Positions 16,368 to 24,145 of a stretch of 44,915 nt of DNA are shown here, piece by piece. Under the pieces are notes generated by a model. It worked only from the letters and a program-made list of their open reading frames with translations. It was not told where the DNA came from and searched no databases. Source of the DNA: Lentisphaerota bacterium (GTDB taxonomy: Bacteria > Verrucomicrobiota > Lentisphaeria > Victivallales > UBA1829). The position numbers and the translations under genes are program-made. Position 1 is the first letter of the stretch, and every line of letters begins with the position of its first letter. The stretch covers positions 1 to 44,915 of the forward strand of contig SUVT01000011.1 in NCBI GenBank assembly GCA_015061845.1. The letters run 5' to 3'.

Positions 16368-16467
16368 AATCGTTTTTTGAGTCAATTTTCCGACAGTTAT
16401 TTTACCATAATCCTGCAGAAAAACCATAAAAAAAGCATAAATATTTACAAAAAAATAAAAATCTCAC

Positions 16468-16495
16468 TTGACAAAACAAAAAATGGATGTATATT
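16468..16495 (+). promoter_or_regulatory. Promoter of tRNA-Phe
   Basis: TTGACA (16468-16473), a 16-base spacer and TATATT (16490-16495) lie 60 bases before the tRNA. This promoter lies outside the integrated element. Confidence 0.7.
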
Positions 16496-16555
16496 TATGT
16501 TATGTTTTCAAAAGAGAACATACGAGACTTCATTAAAAGAAGTTTAACCCTAAGT

Positions 16556-16636
<81 letters not shown>

Positions 16637-16650
16637 TTGCCTTGATTTAT

Positions 16651-16693
16651 GCTGTAAGTTTTTGGTTTTGAACTTACAGCTTTCTTTTTTTTA
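16651..16693 (+). terminator. Terminator after tRNA-Phe, supplied by the element
   Basis: GCTGTAAGTT (16651-16660) pairs perfectly with AACTTACAGC (16671-16680), followed by TTTCTTTTTTTT. It lies inside the element, so it replaces the original terminator now found at 40336. Confidence 0.9.
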
Positions 16694-16759
16694 CTCAAAG
16701 AGCCCTTTTTTCAGAGTTTTTCTTGGTTGCCCTCTTTATTTTCGTTTTGAGTACCAACT

Positions 16760-16792
16760 GTGGAAAAATTGTGGAATTTTTGTGGAAACAAA
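16760..16792 (+). repeat. GTGGAA repeats with 11-bp period, probable integrase arm sites (left)
   Basis: GTGGAA occurs at 16760, 16771 and 16782, exactly one helical turn apart. The same motif at the same spacing recurs at 40219 and 40230 near the right end. Paired arm-type repeats near both ends are typical binding sites of tyrosine integrases. Confidence 0.55.
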
Positions 16793-17411
16793 AAATCCAG
16801 TTTTCTTGTTCAAAAAAACAACAAATTCACACCAACAACGATACTATACTCGCCTTCCTCTTGATTTCAACCCCTATAGTGAGCGCCTCCTCCAATCGCA
16901 TCCCTAGAGCCATGTGATTGGCAGTAAAAAAAACATATCTCTTGACTTCCACAGAACTCATATGGTGACCCAAAAGTTTAGAGTTTAAAACTTCTGATAG
17001 ATGAGACAAAATAAGCGTGTCGCAAAAATTATTGGCACAGCAAAAGTGTGTCAAAATGTCTCATTCTGATTTTTTCCTTCTTATCTGAAAAAAAGTTGGC
17101 AAGGTTTTTGCTATATATCAAAGTAATTCCAGTCGCTCTGGAAGGTGCTGTTTGAAAAATAGATAAAAATGTTGAAGAGGGAAGCAAGGTTCGCACACAC
17201 AAAAAAAAAAATCGGAGATCTTTACAAAGAGATAGTTTTTTGTGAGAAAAAAATATTAGCTGCTGCATTTTCATATGAAGGAAAGGAGGGGAAATACAGA
17301 ATGATGCAGATAGAAATAAGATTTTTTTCTTTGCAGAATGATTTCTTTTGTTTTGATTTCCAAATCGTAAAAAAAATTGACAATTTAATCAAGAAAGGGA
17401 ATTTTTATTTT
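16793..17411. other. Left-end non-coding region of the element
   Basis: About 620 bases without a gene I can support. It contains a perfect palindrome TTCCAG-5-CTGGAA at 17127-17143, which could be an operator, and a GGAGG ribosome site at 17285-17289 before an in-frame ATG at 17301. That ATG would extend the primase by 37 residues rich in Phe and Ile. No xis gene is recognisable. Confidence 0.4.
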
Positions 17412-19847
17412 ATGAATAAAAGAATTTCTAGCACCGCAAGTTTAAACATTGAAAACAACATCAGCGATAAAGTTTGCACTAGTAATGTAGAAGCTTTGTT
17501 GATGAATATACCTGCAGATGTACCACGCAACGAGTGGATTCAAGTAGCTGCAGGCTTAAAAAACATGGGTAAGAATTTTTCCGTGTTTGACCAGTGGAGT
17601 CAGAAATCTATAGAAAATAAATACGATGCCTCTGATGCAAAACGTGTATGGGAGGATGTTTGCGCAGAAGGTAAGCCAGAAGTGACCTTAAAAACGATTA
17701 AATATCTGGCCGATAAATATAAAGATGCATTCATCCCACCCCCGCAAGCGATGTTATCGGCTCCCTCAACCCTCGAAGAACAGGCGCTGCAGGTCGGCAC
17801 CTTCATTGATCTGCTTTTCAGAGAGGGTGAGTGCTATGAATTCGTTTCTTCTGTGAGAACAGATGCAAAGGGGAAAACTATCCCTGATCGAGCACAAAGT
17901 CAGATACAAAGCCGTGAATCTACAGAGATTACTGCAGAAAATCTTGCAAGAATCGAAGAGATCGTAACACAGAGTCCCGATGGTGCCTGGGTATCGTTAA
18001 ATCCCGTGAAAAAGGATTTTAAGGGGAAGGCTCCTGGAGATGCGGATGTGACCGAGTACTGTCATGCACTTATCGAAGCTGACGACCTTTCCAAGGAAGA
18101 ACAGTGGAAACTGCTCAAGGAATTGAACCTCCCGATCAAGGCAGTCGTCTGGTCTGGCGGTAAGAGCCTTCATGCTATCGTGAAGATTGATGCCGGGAAC
18201 GATTTCGATCTTTATCGTGAGCGTGTTGCGGCTCTTCATAGATATTTGGCAGAGCAAAACTTCCCTGTCGACCCTGCAAACAAGAATCCCAGCAGACTCA
18301 CTCGCATACCCGGCTTCCGTCGTGGCGATGAAATGCAGTACCTCGTCTCGCAGGAATTTGGCCCCAAGACCTGGAACGATTTTGAGAAATTTTTCCTTAA
18401 AAACAAGGCAAAGGCTGATCACAGAGCAATCTCTTCTCCCGAAAACGGGCAGAAAGGAGGGCGCCCGTTTTTGCCAGTCACCGATTATGCGAAAGCGTTC
18501 CTTAACGAAAATACAAATTCAGGGGAGTTAGCACTACGTTTTGTGAACAGTTCATGGTGGGGATATAATGGTAGAACATGGCAAGAAATCTCTGAAGATG
18601 ACCTTGATATCAATATCACACATTTTTTGCAGCAAAATTCTGTACACGAAGAAGGCCGAATCAGTACGTCTGTAATCAACGACACCAAACTAAACCTCAA
18701 AGGACTCTGCGGGCTGGTTGATTGCAAAATGCCTTGCTGGTTGCCGAGTGGAGAAGATGCTTCAGACATTATTTGCTTCCGCAATGGGATGCTGTCGATA
18801 GACAAGCTGATCGCAGACGAAGAACAGACTTTACGCCCCTTGTCTCCAAGCTATTTTGGGTCCCACCAAGTAGAATACGATTATTTACCTGAAGCCGAAT
18901 GTCCAATGTGGCACGAATATTTGCGGACATCCTTCAATGATGAAGAAAGCCGTCAAGCGTTACAGATGATGTTCGGCTACATTTTATCTGGGAAAATTGA
19001 TAAAAACATTGGCTTTTTTCAATACGGAAGAGGCGGTGATGGTAAGAGTGTTGCAACGCATATTCTTGGTAAACTTTACGGAGAGAGCCAAACCTGCTGT
19101 CTTCCTTTTGCGAATCTGGGAGAAAAACATTCAACTCATCTTCTGACCGAACACAAGTTGAATCTTGTTGAAGAGACTCCTGTTTCCGGTGAAATTCGAA
19201 ATATTTCAGATGCCGAAAAAATGTTCAAAATGGTTACAGATGGGGCCATGATTCCCATTGAGCCGAAATTTGTAAATCCAAAAATGGCTCCTGCTATAGC
19301 CCGATGTGTCTTCAATACTAACGAGCTTCCTTCTTTTGTTGATCGATCAAACGGACTCTGGGATCGTCTGGTTATCTTGCATTTCCCCAACCGTATTCGA
19401 GACACGGACAATGAGAAACCAAATCTGAAGAAAGATCTTGAGAAAGAATTACCAGGAATTTTCTTGTGGGCTGTAGAAGGTGCCAGAAAATTAAGGGAAC
19501 ACACTCGATTTCCTTTACCCCCCACATCTCGAGCAATCTTACAAAATCACCGGCTTGCTTGCGATCATGAGGCAGAATTCTTTGCTGAAAATGTGATTGC
19601 AATTCCAGGAAGTTACTGTTCCAGAGGAAAGCTGTATTCAACTTACAAAATTTGGGCGACCGACAATGGTTACAGTCCCAAAGGCAGAGGGAAATTCAAT
19701 GCAGCAGTGAAAGTCAGATTTCCTGATGTTGAAGAAACTCGTATCCGCACCCCAAGAGACCTTGAAGTCTGGGCAGGTATAACCTATGCAGATTGTACCC
19801 TCATGCTCAATAATAATGAAGACGAAGCAGAAGGAGAAAATGCCTGA
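17412..19847 (+). CDS. Primase-SF3 helicase replication protein of the element
   Basis: The protein probably starts DNA replication of the element. Residues about 22-95 match a PriCT-2-type domain (repeated Trp in EWIQVAAGL, FDQWSQKS and RVWEDV). Residues about 170-330 resemble a primase-like region (VVWSGGKSLHAIVKID near 247; RLTRIPGFRR). A D5-type SF3 helicase follows with Walker A GRGGDGKSV at about 540, then LVEETP, VFNTNELPSF and WDRLVILHFP. I choose the start at 17412 (811 residues) because AAAGGGA lies in front and the upstream residues are low-complexity; 17301, with a better ribosome site, is an alternative. The stop overlaps the next gene by one base. Confidence 0.82.
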   Translation: MNKRISSTASLNIENNISDKVCTSNVEALLMNIPADVPRNEWIQVAAGLKNMGKNFSVFDQWSQKSIENKYDASDAKRVWEDVCAEGKPEVTLKTIKYLADKYKDAFIPPPQAMLSAPSTLEEQALQVGTFIDLLFREGECYEFVSSVRTDAKGKTIPDRAQSQIQSRESTEITAENLARIEEIVTQSPDGAWVSLNPVKKDFKGKAPGDADVTEYCHALIEADDLSKEEQWKLLKELNLPIKAVVWSGGKSLHAIVKIDAGNDFDLYRERVAALHRYLAEQNFPVDPANKNPSRLTRIPGFRRGDEMQYLVSQEFGPKTWNDFEKFFLKNKAKADHRAISSPENGQKGGRPFLPVTDYAKAFLNENTNSGELALRFVNSSWWGYNGRTWQEISEDDLDINITHFLQQNSVHEEGRISTSVINDTKLNLKGLCGLVDCKMPCWLPSGEDASDIICFRNGMLSIDKLIADEEQTLRPLSPSYFGSHQVEYDYLPEAECPMWHEYLRTSFNDEESRQALQMMFGYILSGKIDKNIGFFQYGRGGDGKSVATHILGKLYGESQTCCLPFANLGEKHSTHLLTEHKLNLVEETPVSGEIRNISDAEKMFKMVTDGAMIPIEPKFVNPKMAPAIARCVFNTNELPSFVDRSNGLWDRLVILHFPNRIRDTDNEKPNLKKDLEKELPGIFLWAVEGARKLREHTRFPLPPTSRAILQNHRLACDHEAEFFAENVIAIPGSYCSRGKLYSTYKIWATDNGYSPKGRGKFNAAVKVRFPDVEETRIRTPRDLEVWAGITYADCTLMLNNNEDEAEGENA

Positions 19848-21247
19848 TGACTAACTCAGCAAAAGCTCCTGAAATGACCGCTGAACAGAACAAAGCCCTG
19901 GAGCTTATGCTCTCCGGTAAGAATGTATTTCTTACCGGAGAAGCTGGAACAGGGAAGTCTGCTCTTCTGAAAAAACTCTGCGAAAAAACCAATGACAAGA
20001 ACACTGTTTTTCTGGCTCCGACTGGGATTGCCGCCTGCAACATCAAAGGGCGCACGATCCACAGCTTCTGCAAGCTTGGTCTTGGCTTGCAGACTGAGGA
20101 GACCATCGGAGCGATAACGAATTCTCGTTTCATGGAACTTCTTGAGGCAGTGGACACGATCGTTATCGACGAGATCTCCATGGTCAGATCCGATATTTTA
20201 TGGGCTGTTGATAACCGCCTTCGTGCTGCAGCATCTGGAAGAAAACAGAACCGTCCTTTCGGTGGAAAGCAGATCATTGTCTGTGGAGACTTTTTCCAGT
20301 TGCCGCCTGTTGTGACTACAGATGTTGAAAAGGATTACCTGAAGGAAACCTTCGGAGGAAATTTTGCTTTTCAAACTGAGATTTGGGAGAAGGCAAAATT
20401 CAAAGTCGCAATGCTGAAAGAGCAGCACCGTCAGAGTAGAGACCGTGTGTTTTATCAGATTCTGAAAAACATCCGTCATGGACGGCTCTGCGAGAAGAAT
20501 ATCTTGTTGCCGGGAAAGGAAACTCCTGTTGATGTGATCGATGCTCTCAACATGTGCTGTTATAGCAAGGGCAATGCATCCAAAGCACCCCAGGCAATCG
20601 CTCTTTGCACAACCCGCAAGCAAGCTGATGCAATTAACGGCAGACAAAGTTCAAAACTGAACACTGATGCAGAACTTTTCAAGGCGAAGATAACTGGCTC
20701 ATTCCCTGAGTCAGAATATCCCACCGAAGCGAATCTCAACTTGCAGAAAGGGGCACGTGTCATGACCTTGGCAAACAAGCTGCTACCTGATGGGAGCTAC
20801 GAGTACGTGAATGGTGACATGGGGTGCATTGAAGAAATCAGCCATACCGAAGATGGTCTCGGATATGTTTCAGTCAGATTTGATGATGGACGTTCTGCGC
20901 TCATTGGGGCTTATGAATGGCCCTCATACGAGTACAAACTGGTATATGACAGGATGTCTGGGAAGATGCAAATAAAGCAGATCGTTGCTGGAACATTTTT
21001 GCAGATTCCATTACGTTTGGCGTGGGCGGTCACAGTCCACAAATCCCAAGGGCAGACCTTTGACCGTGCGAAACTTTTTCTCGGAAATGGCTGCTTCGCC
21101 AGTGGGCAGCTTTACACGGCTCTTTCTCGCTGCAGATCGCTGGAAGGACTGGTGCTGGACAGGAAGATCGTCAAGGAAGATATCATCATTGATCCAGATG
21201 TCGTGAATTTTTACGAAAGTCTGGAAAGCCATGCCATAGCAGGATAA
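19847..21247 (+). CDS. PIF1/RecD2-like SF1B DNA helicase
   Basis: A 466-residue helicase with Walker A GEAGTGKS (31-38), APTGIAA (about 55-61), IVIDEISMV (Walker B, about 105-113), GDFFQLPPV (about 147-155), HRQSRD and the late motif AWAVTVHKSQGQTFDRA. These motifs identify the PIF1 group of 5'-3' helicases, which remove blocks, displace RNA or assist replication. Its start ATG overlaps the primase stop by one base with AAGGAG upstream, so the two are coupled and likely form the element's replication pair. It is shorter than most cellular RecD2 proteins. Confidence 0.9.
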   Translation: MTNSAKAPEMTAEQNKALELMLSGKNVFLTGEAGTGKSALLKKLCEKTNDKNTVFLAPTGIAACNIKGRTIHSFCKLGLGLQTEETIGAITNSRFMELLEAVDTIVIDEISMVRSDILWAVDNRLRAAASGRKQNRPFGGKQIIVCGDFFQLPPVVTTDVEKDYLKETFGGNFAFQTEIWEKAKFKVAMLKEQHRQSRDRVFYQILKNIRHGRLCEKNILLPGKETPVDVIDALNMCCYSKGNASKAPQAIALCTTRKQADAINGRQSSKLNTDAELFKAKITGSFPESEYPTEANLNLQKGARVMTLANKLLPDGSYEYVNGDMGCIEEISHTEDGLGYVSVRFDDGRSALIGAYEWPSYEYKLVYDRMSGKMQIKQIVAGTFLQIPLRLAWAVTVHKSQGQTFDRAKLFLGNGCFASGQLYTALSRCRSLEGLVLDRKIVKEDIIIDPDVVNFYESLESHAIAG

Positions 21248-21300
21248 AAATCATGGAGTCTCCTCAGATAGCCTCAACAACTATCTGGGGAACTCTTTTT

Positions 21301-21417
21301 GGGGACCATGGGGAGGTTGTTCTATTACCCCTTAGGAAACCTAACCTATACACTCTTTTTTATTCTAAAAAATTAGGTTTCCTATATAGGGTATGTAAAG
21401 TACTCCCCATAGTCCCC
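21301..21417 (-). repeat. Nested palindromic repeat, copy A (inverted orientation)
   Basis: One of three copies of a sequence of about 115 bp. Outer arms are GGGGACCATGGGGAG and its near complement. Inner arms TAGGAAACCTA and TAGGTTTCCTA are separated from the outer arms by about 10 unmatched bases. The loop carries AGAATA and AGTGTATA. Compared with copies B and C this copy is reversed. It lies between two convergent genes. An open frame at 21253-21576 runs through it and is not credible. Confidence 0.9.
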
Positions 21418-21491
21418 ACAGTTATTGGAACCTTGCTTTTCTCTTCAACATTTTTACTGTTTTTACTTGGTGTTATTCTTCACTCCTATCT

Positions 21492-21522
21492 AAAAAAAAC
21501 GGGGGGATTTTATGTCCCCCCG
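21492..21522 (-). terminator. Terminator of the DUF932 operon
   Basis: On the minus strand CGGGGGG (21522-21516) pairs with CCCCCCG (21506-21500) and is followed by eight T (21499-21492). It ends leftward transcription that passes through the DUF932 gene. Confidence 0.85.
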
Positions 21523-21579
21523 GATGTTGGTATCAGTATGGAGTCCATCACTTTCCATACTCAAGCAGCTCTTTGAAAG

Positions 21580-22314
21580 CTACTTCCACAGTTCAGGACG
21601 ATTCCCATCCAATCCAAAGGCTCTGTTCAGAGAAAGATAGGTCTGATCCAATCTTTGAGGAGTGTACTTCTTCACTGTCTCAGTGATTGCATTCATCAGA
21701 CTGTATCTTGTTGGTTCCAGGAACTCTTCATGCTGCGGATTCTTGAACTCCTTGAATACAGGAACAATGTCGCTGCTGTTGATAACGCCCATCTCAGCAG
21801 CTCTCACAATTCTGCATCTTGCGTCATCATCGTTCTTCAGATAAAGGATCTTCAAGTCTTCAACAACAGTTTCTGTGATAAGAAACTCATTTTCAATACT
21901 TTCGATAGCAACATCAATAAGTTCTGTCAGTTCCAATCCACTGGTATGCCGCTTCTTGATAACAGTCGAACCACCAAAAGCAAGGTTGCTGCAAACGCAG
22001 ACACAGATACCAGCACTCAGACCAACAGAAAAGCTCTTGTCATGGCTGTTCCTGATTCCAATCGCGCGCTTGTGATCAGGTGATCTGCTGTTGTTCAACT
22101 CGATCACGCCAAACATCTTCTGTCCCTCTCTTGCAAGACCATACTGCTCTTTCGTGATCTGCCATTTGTGAGCTTCGATCACTTTGGTAACAGAGTTGAT
22201 CACATCAATATGTGGAACAGGCTTCCAACTGGCTGTGGATTGAGGTGTCTGAATCAAAGCAACTTCATCACGGCTGACAAACTGTCCGCCACCACCCATA
22301 CAGAGATTATTCAT
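21580..22314 (-). CDS. DUF932 (phage/plasmid-type) protein
   Basis: A 244-residue protein of the DUF932 family, found on phages and plasmids and of unknown biochemical role. Visible parts are an N-terminal region with WKPVPHIDVINSVTKVIE, a central beta-rich region (FGVIELNNS, RAIGIRNSHDKSFSVGLSAG) and a helical C-terminal half. The start at 22314 is chosen because AAAGGAG precedes it. It overlaps the end of the nuclease gene by eight bases, so translation is coupled. The neighbours (nuclease, clamp-like protein) suggest work in DNA replication or recombination. Confidence 0.8.
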   Translation of the reverse strand: MNNLCMGGGGQFVSRDEVALIQTPQSTASWKPVPHIDVINSVTKVIEAHKWQITKEQYGLAREGQKMFGVIELNNSRSPDHKRAIGIRNSHDKSFSVGLSAGICVCVCSNLAFGGSTVIKKRHTSGLELTELIDVAIESIENEFLITETVVEDLKILYLKNDDDARCRIVRAAEMGVINSSDIVPVFKEFKNPQHEEFLEPTRYSLMNAITETVKKYTPQRLDQTYLSLNRAFGLDGNRPELWK

Positions 22315-23107
22315 TGCAAACTCCTTTCTGGCAAACATTTTTGCACTGCTTTTTGTAGGGACATTCACTGCAGTTCATGCAATTCTCGTTGGGATAGAAC
22401 AAGCCTGACTGGATGGACTTCTCAATCTGTTTTGCCAGAAAGATGAACTTCTGAAGATCGTCTTCAGTTCTGACTGTATAATAACTGCTTGCTGTGGGCT
22501 GTTTCGCTTTCGTGAACACATCGAACCTGAACAGTGGGATCTTTCCATAAAGCTGCTGATATGCATAGCAGAAGGTAGTAGCCTGAAGATCCCAGTCTGC
22601 TTTTCCGGTCTGCCACTTGCTTGAGCTGGTTTTCCAATCGCAGACAGTCTCTTCAGCATCGTTTCTGACAATGAGATCGAACTCGCCAATCAGAGGCTTT
22701 GACAAGCCCGGTACTTCCACTGAAAAGGCTTCAGCAACAGAAACATCCACATAGTCGTCCTGCCAGTTTTCCAGAGCGACTTCCAGCATGTCCTGTCCTT
22801 TCACAAGACAGCTTTCAAAGTCCTCTCCCTGTTTATAGGTGAGATTCTGGCAAACTTCTGTTTCACCCTTGAAATATACAAAGAAATCATCCTTTGCATC
22901 GTCAATGGAGAACGCTGTACCCTTGCGTGCCCTCTCAGAGAGAACCGCATGGAACGCCCTGCCAAAGGGAAGAGCAGAACAAGTGTGTTCAGGTTCAGCA
23001 TGTTCAATGTACCGCAGATAATACTTCATGGGACACTGCAGATAGCACTGAAAAGCAGAATAAGACCAGTGCGGATTCTTCTTGAGTTCCAATATGTTGC
23101 GTTCCAT
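22307..23107 (-). CDS. PD-(D/E)XK exonuclease, RecB/Cas4-like
   Basis: The 266-residue protein has a RecB-type nuclease layout. WSYSAFQCYLQCPMKYYLRY (18-37) gives the N-terminal helix and first cysteine, PFGRAFHAVLSE the next helix. GEFDLIVRN with the later CDWKTSS supply the catalytic Asp and Asp-x-Lys. Four cysteines near the C-terminus (in CMNCSECPYKKQC) could hold an iron-sulfur cluster, as in AddB and Cas4. It is not Cas4 of a CRISPR locus, because no array or cas genes are present. The start at 23107 overlaps the previous stop as TAATG. It probably processes DNA ends during recombination. Confidence 0.82.
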   Translation of the reverse strand: MERNILELKKNPHWSYSAFQCYLQCPMKYYLRYIEHAEPEHTCSALPFGRAFHAVLSERARKGTAFSIDDAKDDFFVYFKGETEVCQNLTYKQGEDFESCLVKGQDMLEVALENWQDDYVDVSVAEAFSVEVPGLSKPLIGEFDLIVRNDAEETVCDWKTSSSKWQTGKADWDLQATTFCYAYQQLYGKIPLFRFDVFTKAKQPTASSYYTVRTEDDLQKFIFLAKQIEKSIQSGLFYPNENCMNCSECPYKKQCKNVCQKGVCNE

Positions 23108-23556
23108 TATGCCACCGCCTTCCATTCGTTGATAAGATCAGAGCACTGGCGTCTGGTCAGATTGTGTACATCTGCCACGTTACACTTTGCGGCGATCTGC
23201 TGAGGTGTCCAGCCAAGATTGCGACCCAAGTCAAGCAGATACTTGATCTGCTTAGGGCTTGCTGCAACATCTTTCTGGGAGTGATTGTTTGCAGGACGAC
23301 TGACAGGCTGGCTGACCGTCTGGTTGCTTGTCACAGGCTGTGCAGCAGGCTCAGGAAGCTGTCTGGCAGGTCTTCCATGGAGTTCTGCTTCGACACTTTC
23401 ACGAACCAGTGCAAAGGTTTCATGGATCCTGTTTTGAAGCTGTTCCTGATTCAAACCATCAGGGAGTTCTACTTCGATACTGGCGTGGTAGGACTGTGAA
23501 GAGTATTCGCCCCCTGCAGGGACTTTTTTGCTGTAAGATGCGTTGAGTTTGAGCAT
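23107..23556 (-). CDS. Uncharacterised protein of the recombination module
   Basis: I do not recognise a named family. The 149-residue protein has an N-terminal part (1-65) with alternating hydrophobic residues (YSKKVPAGGEYSSQSYHASI) and a helix. A linker rich in Pro, Gln and Ser spans about 68-100. The C-terminal helical unit begins SPKQIKYLLDLGRNLGW and resembles small helical motifs at the ends of phage DNA-metabolism proteins. The start at 23556 is preceded by AAAGGAG; the longer open frame upstream has no site. It is coupled to the nuclease gene by TAATG. A role in single-stranded DNA handling is only an inference from context. Confidence 0.65.
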   Translation of the reverse strand: MLKLNASYSKKVPAGGEYSSQSYHASIEVELPDGLNQEQLQNRIHETFALVRESVEAELHGRPARQLPEPAAQPVTSNQTVSQPVSRPANNHSQKDVAASPKQIKYLLDLGRNLGWTPQQIAAKCNVADVHNLTRRQCSDLINEWKAVA

Positions 23557-23584
23557 TTTTTCGCTCCTTTCTTGATTTTTCTCC

Positions 23585-23612
23585 TTGACATATACTGTAT
23601 GTATGCTATATT
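23585..23612 (+). promoter_or_regulatory. Promoter of brnT-brnA
   Basis: TTGACA (23585-23590), a 16-base spacer and TATATT (23607-23612) face right. The spacer is rich in short inverted TATAC/GTATG sequences that could bind the BrnA antitoxin, which is known to repress its own operon in other bacteria. The leftward gene at 23556 begins only 29 bases away, so the same region may control both directions. Confidence 0.6.
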
Positions 23613-23645
23613 TACAATGAACAACAAAACATGCAGGATTGTCAA

Positions 23646-23927
23646 ATGGAATTTGTATGGGATGAAAATAAAGCAGCAATCAATCTGCAAAAACATGGTG
23701 TCAGCTTTCAGGAGGCATCAACGGTGTTTGATGATTACGATGCGCTGTGCATCTTTGATCCGGATCATTCCGAAGAGGAAGATCGGTTCATCATGCTTGG
23801 TATGAGTGCTGCTGTCCGGGTGCTGGTTGTGTGCCATTGCTACCGTGAAAACGATGAGCAAATCCGCATAATCTCCGCCAGAAAAGCTACAAAGAACGAA
23901 ACTGCAACTTACAACGGGAGGAAATGA
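23646..23927 (+). CDS. brnT: BrnT-family toxin (ribonuclease)
   Basis: The 93-residue protein matches BrnT, a RelE-fold mRNA-cutting toxin. Visible are the opening FVWDENKAAINLQKHGVSF, the DPDHSEEEDRF segment, and IRIISARKATKNE, which contains the conserved Arg-Lys pair. The start at 23646 gives the expected MEFVWDE opening. The stop overlaps an ATG of the antitoxin frame. In an integrative element, toxin-antitoxin pairs usually stabilise the element against loss. Confidence 0.9.
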   Translation: MEFVWDENKAAINLQKHGVSFQEASTVFDDYDALCIFDPDHSEEEDRFIMLGMSAAVRVLVVCHCYRENDEQIRIISARKATKNETATYNGRK

Positions 23928-23929
23928 CT

Positions 23930-24142
23930 ATGCGTAAAGAGTACGATTTCAGCAAAGCAGTGAAGAATCCGTATGTCCGCAAACCGGCGAAAACACCCGT
24001 TACGATCCGGCTTGATGCGGCTACTGTGGATTACTTCAAGACTTTATCAGAAGAAGCAAACCTGCCGTATCAGACGCTTATCAATTCCTATTTGACGGAT
24101 TGTGCAAAGCGTAAGCTGAAACCGCAGATTGCTTGGCAGTAA
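23930..24142 (+). CDS. brnA: BrnA-family antitoxin
   Basis: A 70-residue protein of the BrnA family. The N-terminal half (YDFSKAVKNPYVRK) is the toxin-binding part, and TPVTIRLDAATVDYFKTLSEE with the following helix is the ribbon-helix-helix DNA-binding part. I choose ATG 23930: GGAGG (23917-23921) is 8 bases before it, while the in-frame ATG at 23924 is only two bases from that site. It neutralises BrnT and probably represses the shared promoter. Confidence 0.88.
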   Translation: MRKEYDFSKAVKNPYVRKPAKTPVTIRLDAATVDYFKTLSEEANLPYQTLINSYLTDCAKRKLKPQIAWQ

Positions 24143-24145
24143 TGC

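Noticed and set aside
16827-17054. 75-codon minus-strand frame in the left end of the element
   Set aside because: It has no ribosome site and overlaps the putative control region; xis-like features such as a winged helix are not visible.
21253-21576. 107-codon open frame after the PIF1-like gene
   Set aside because: It runs straight through palindrome copy A and the following terminator hairpin, so its coding pattern is accidental.
22307-23107. Cas4 of a CRISPR system
   Set aside because: The nuclease has a Cas4-like layout, but no repeat array or other cas gene occurs, and its neighbours are replication and recombination genes.
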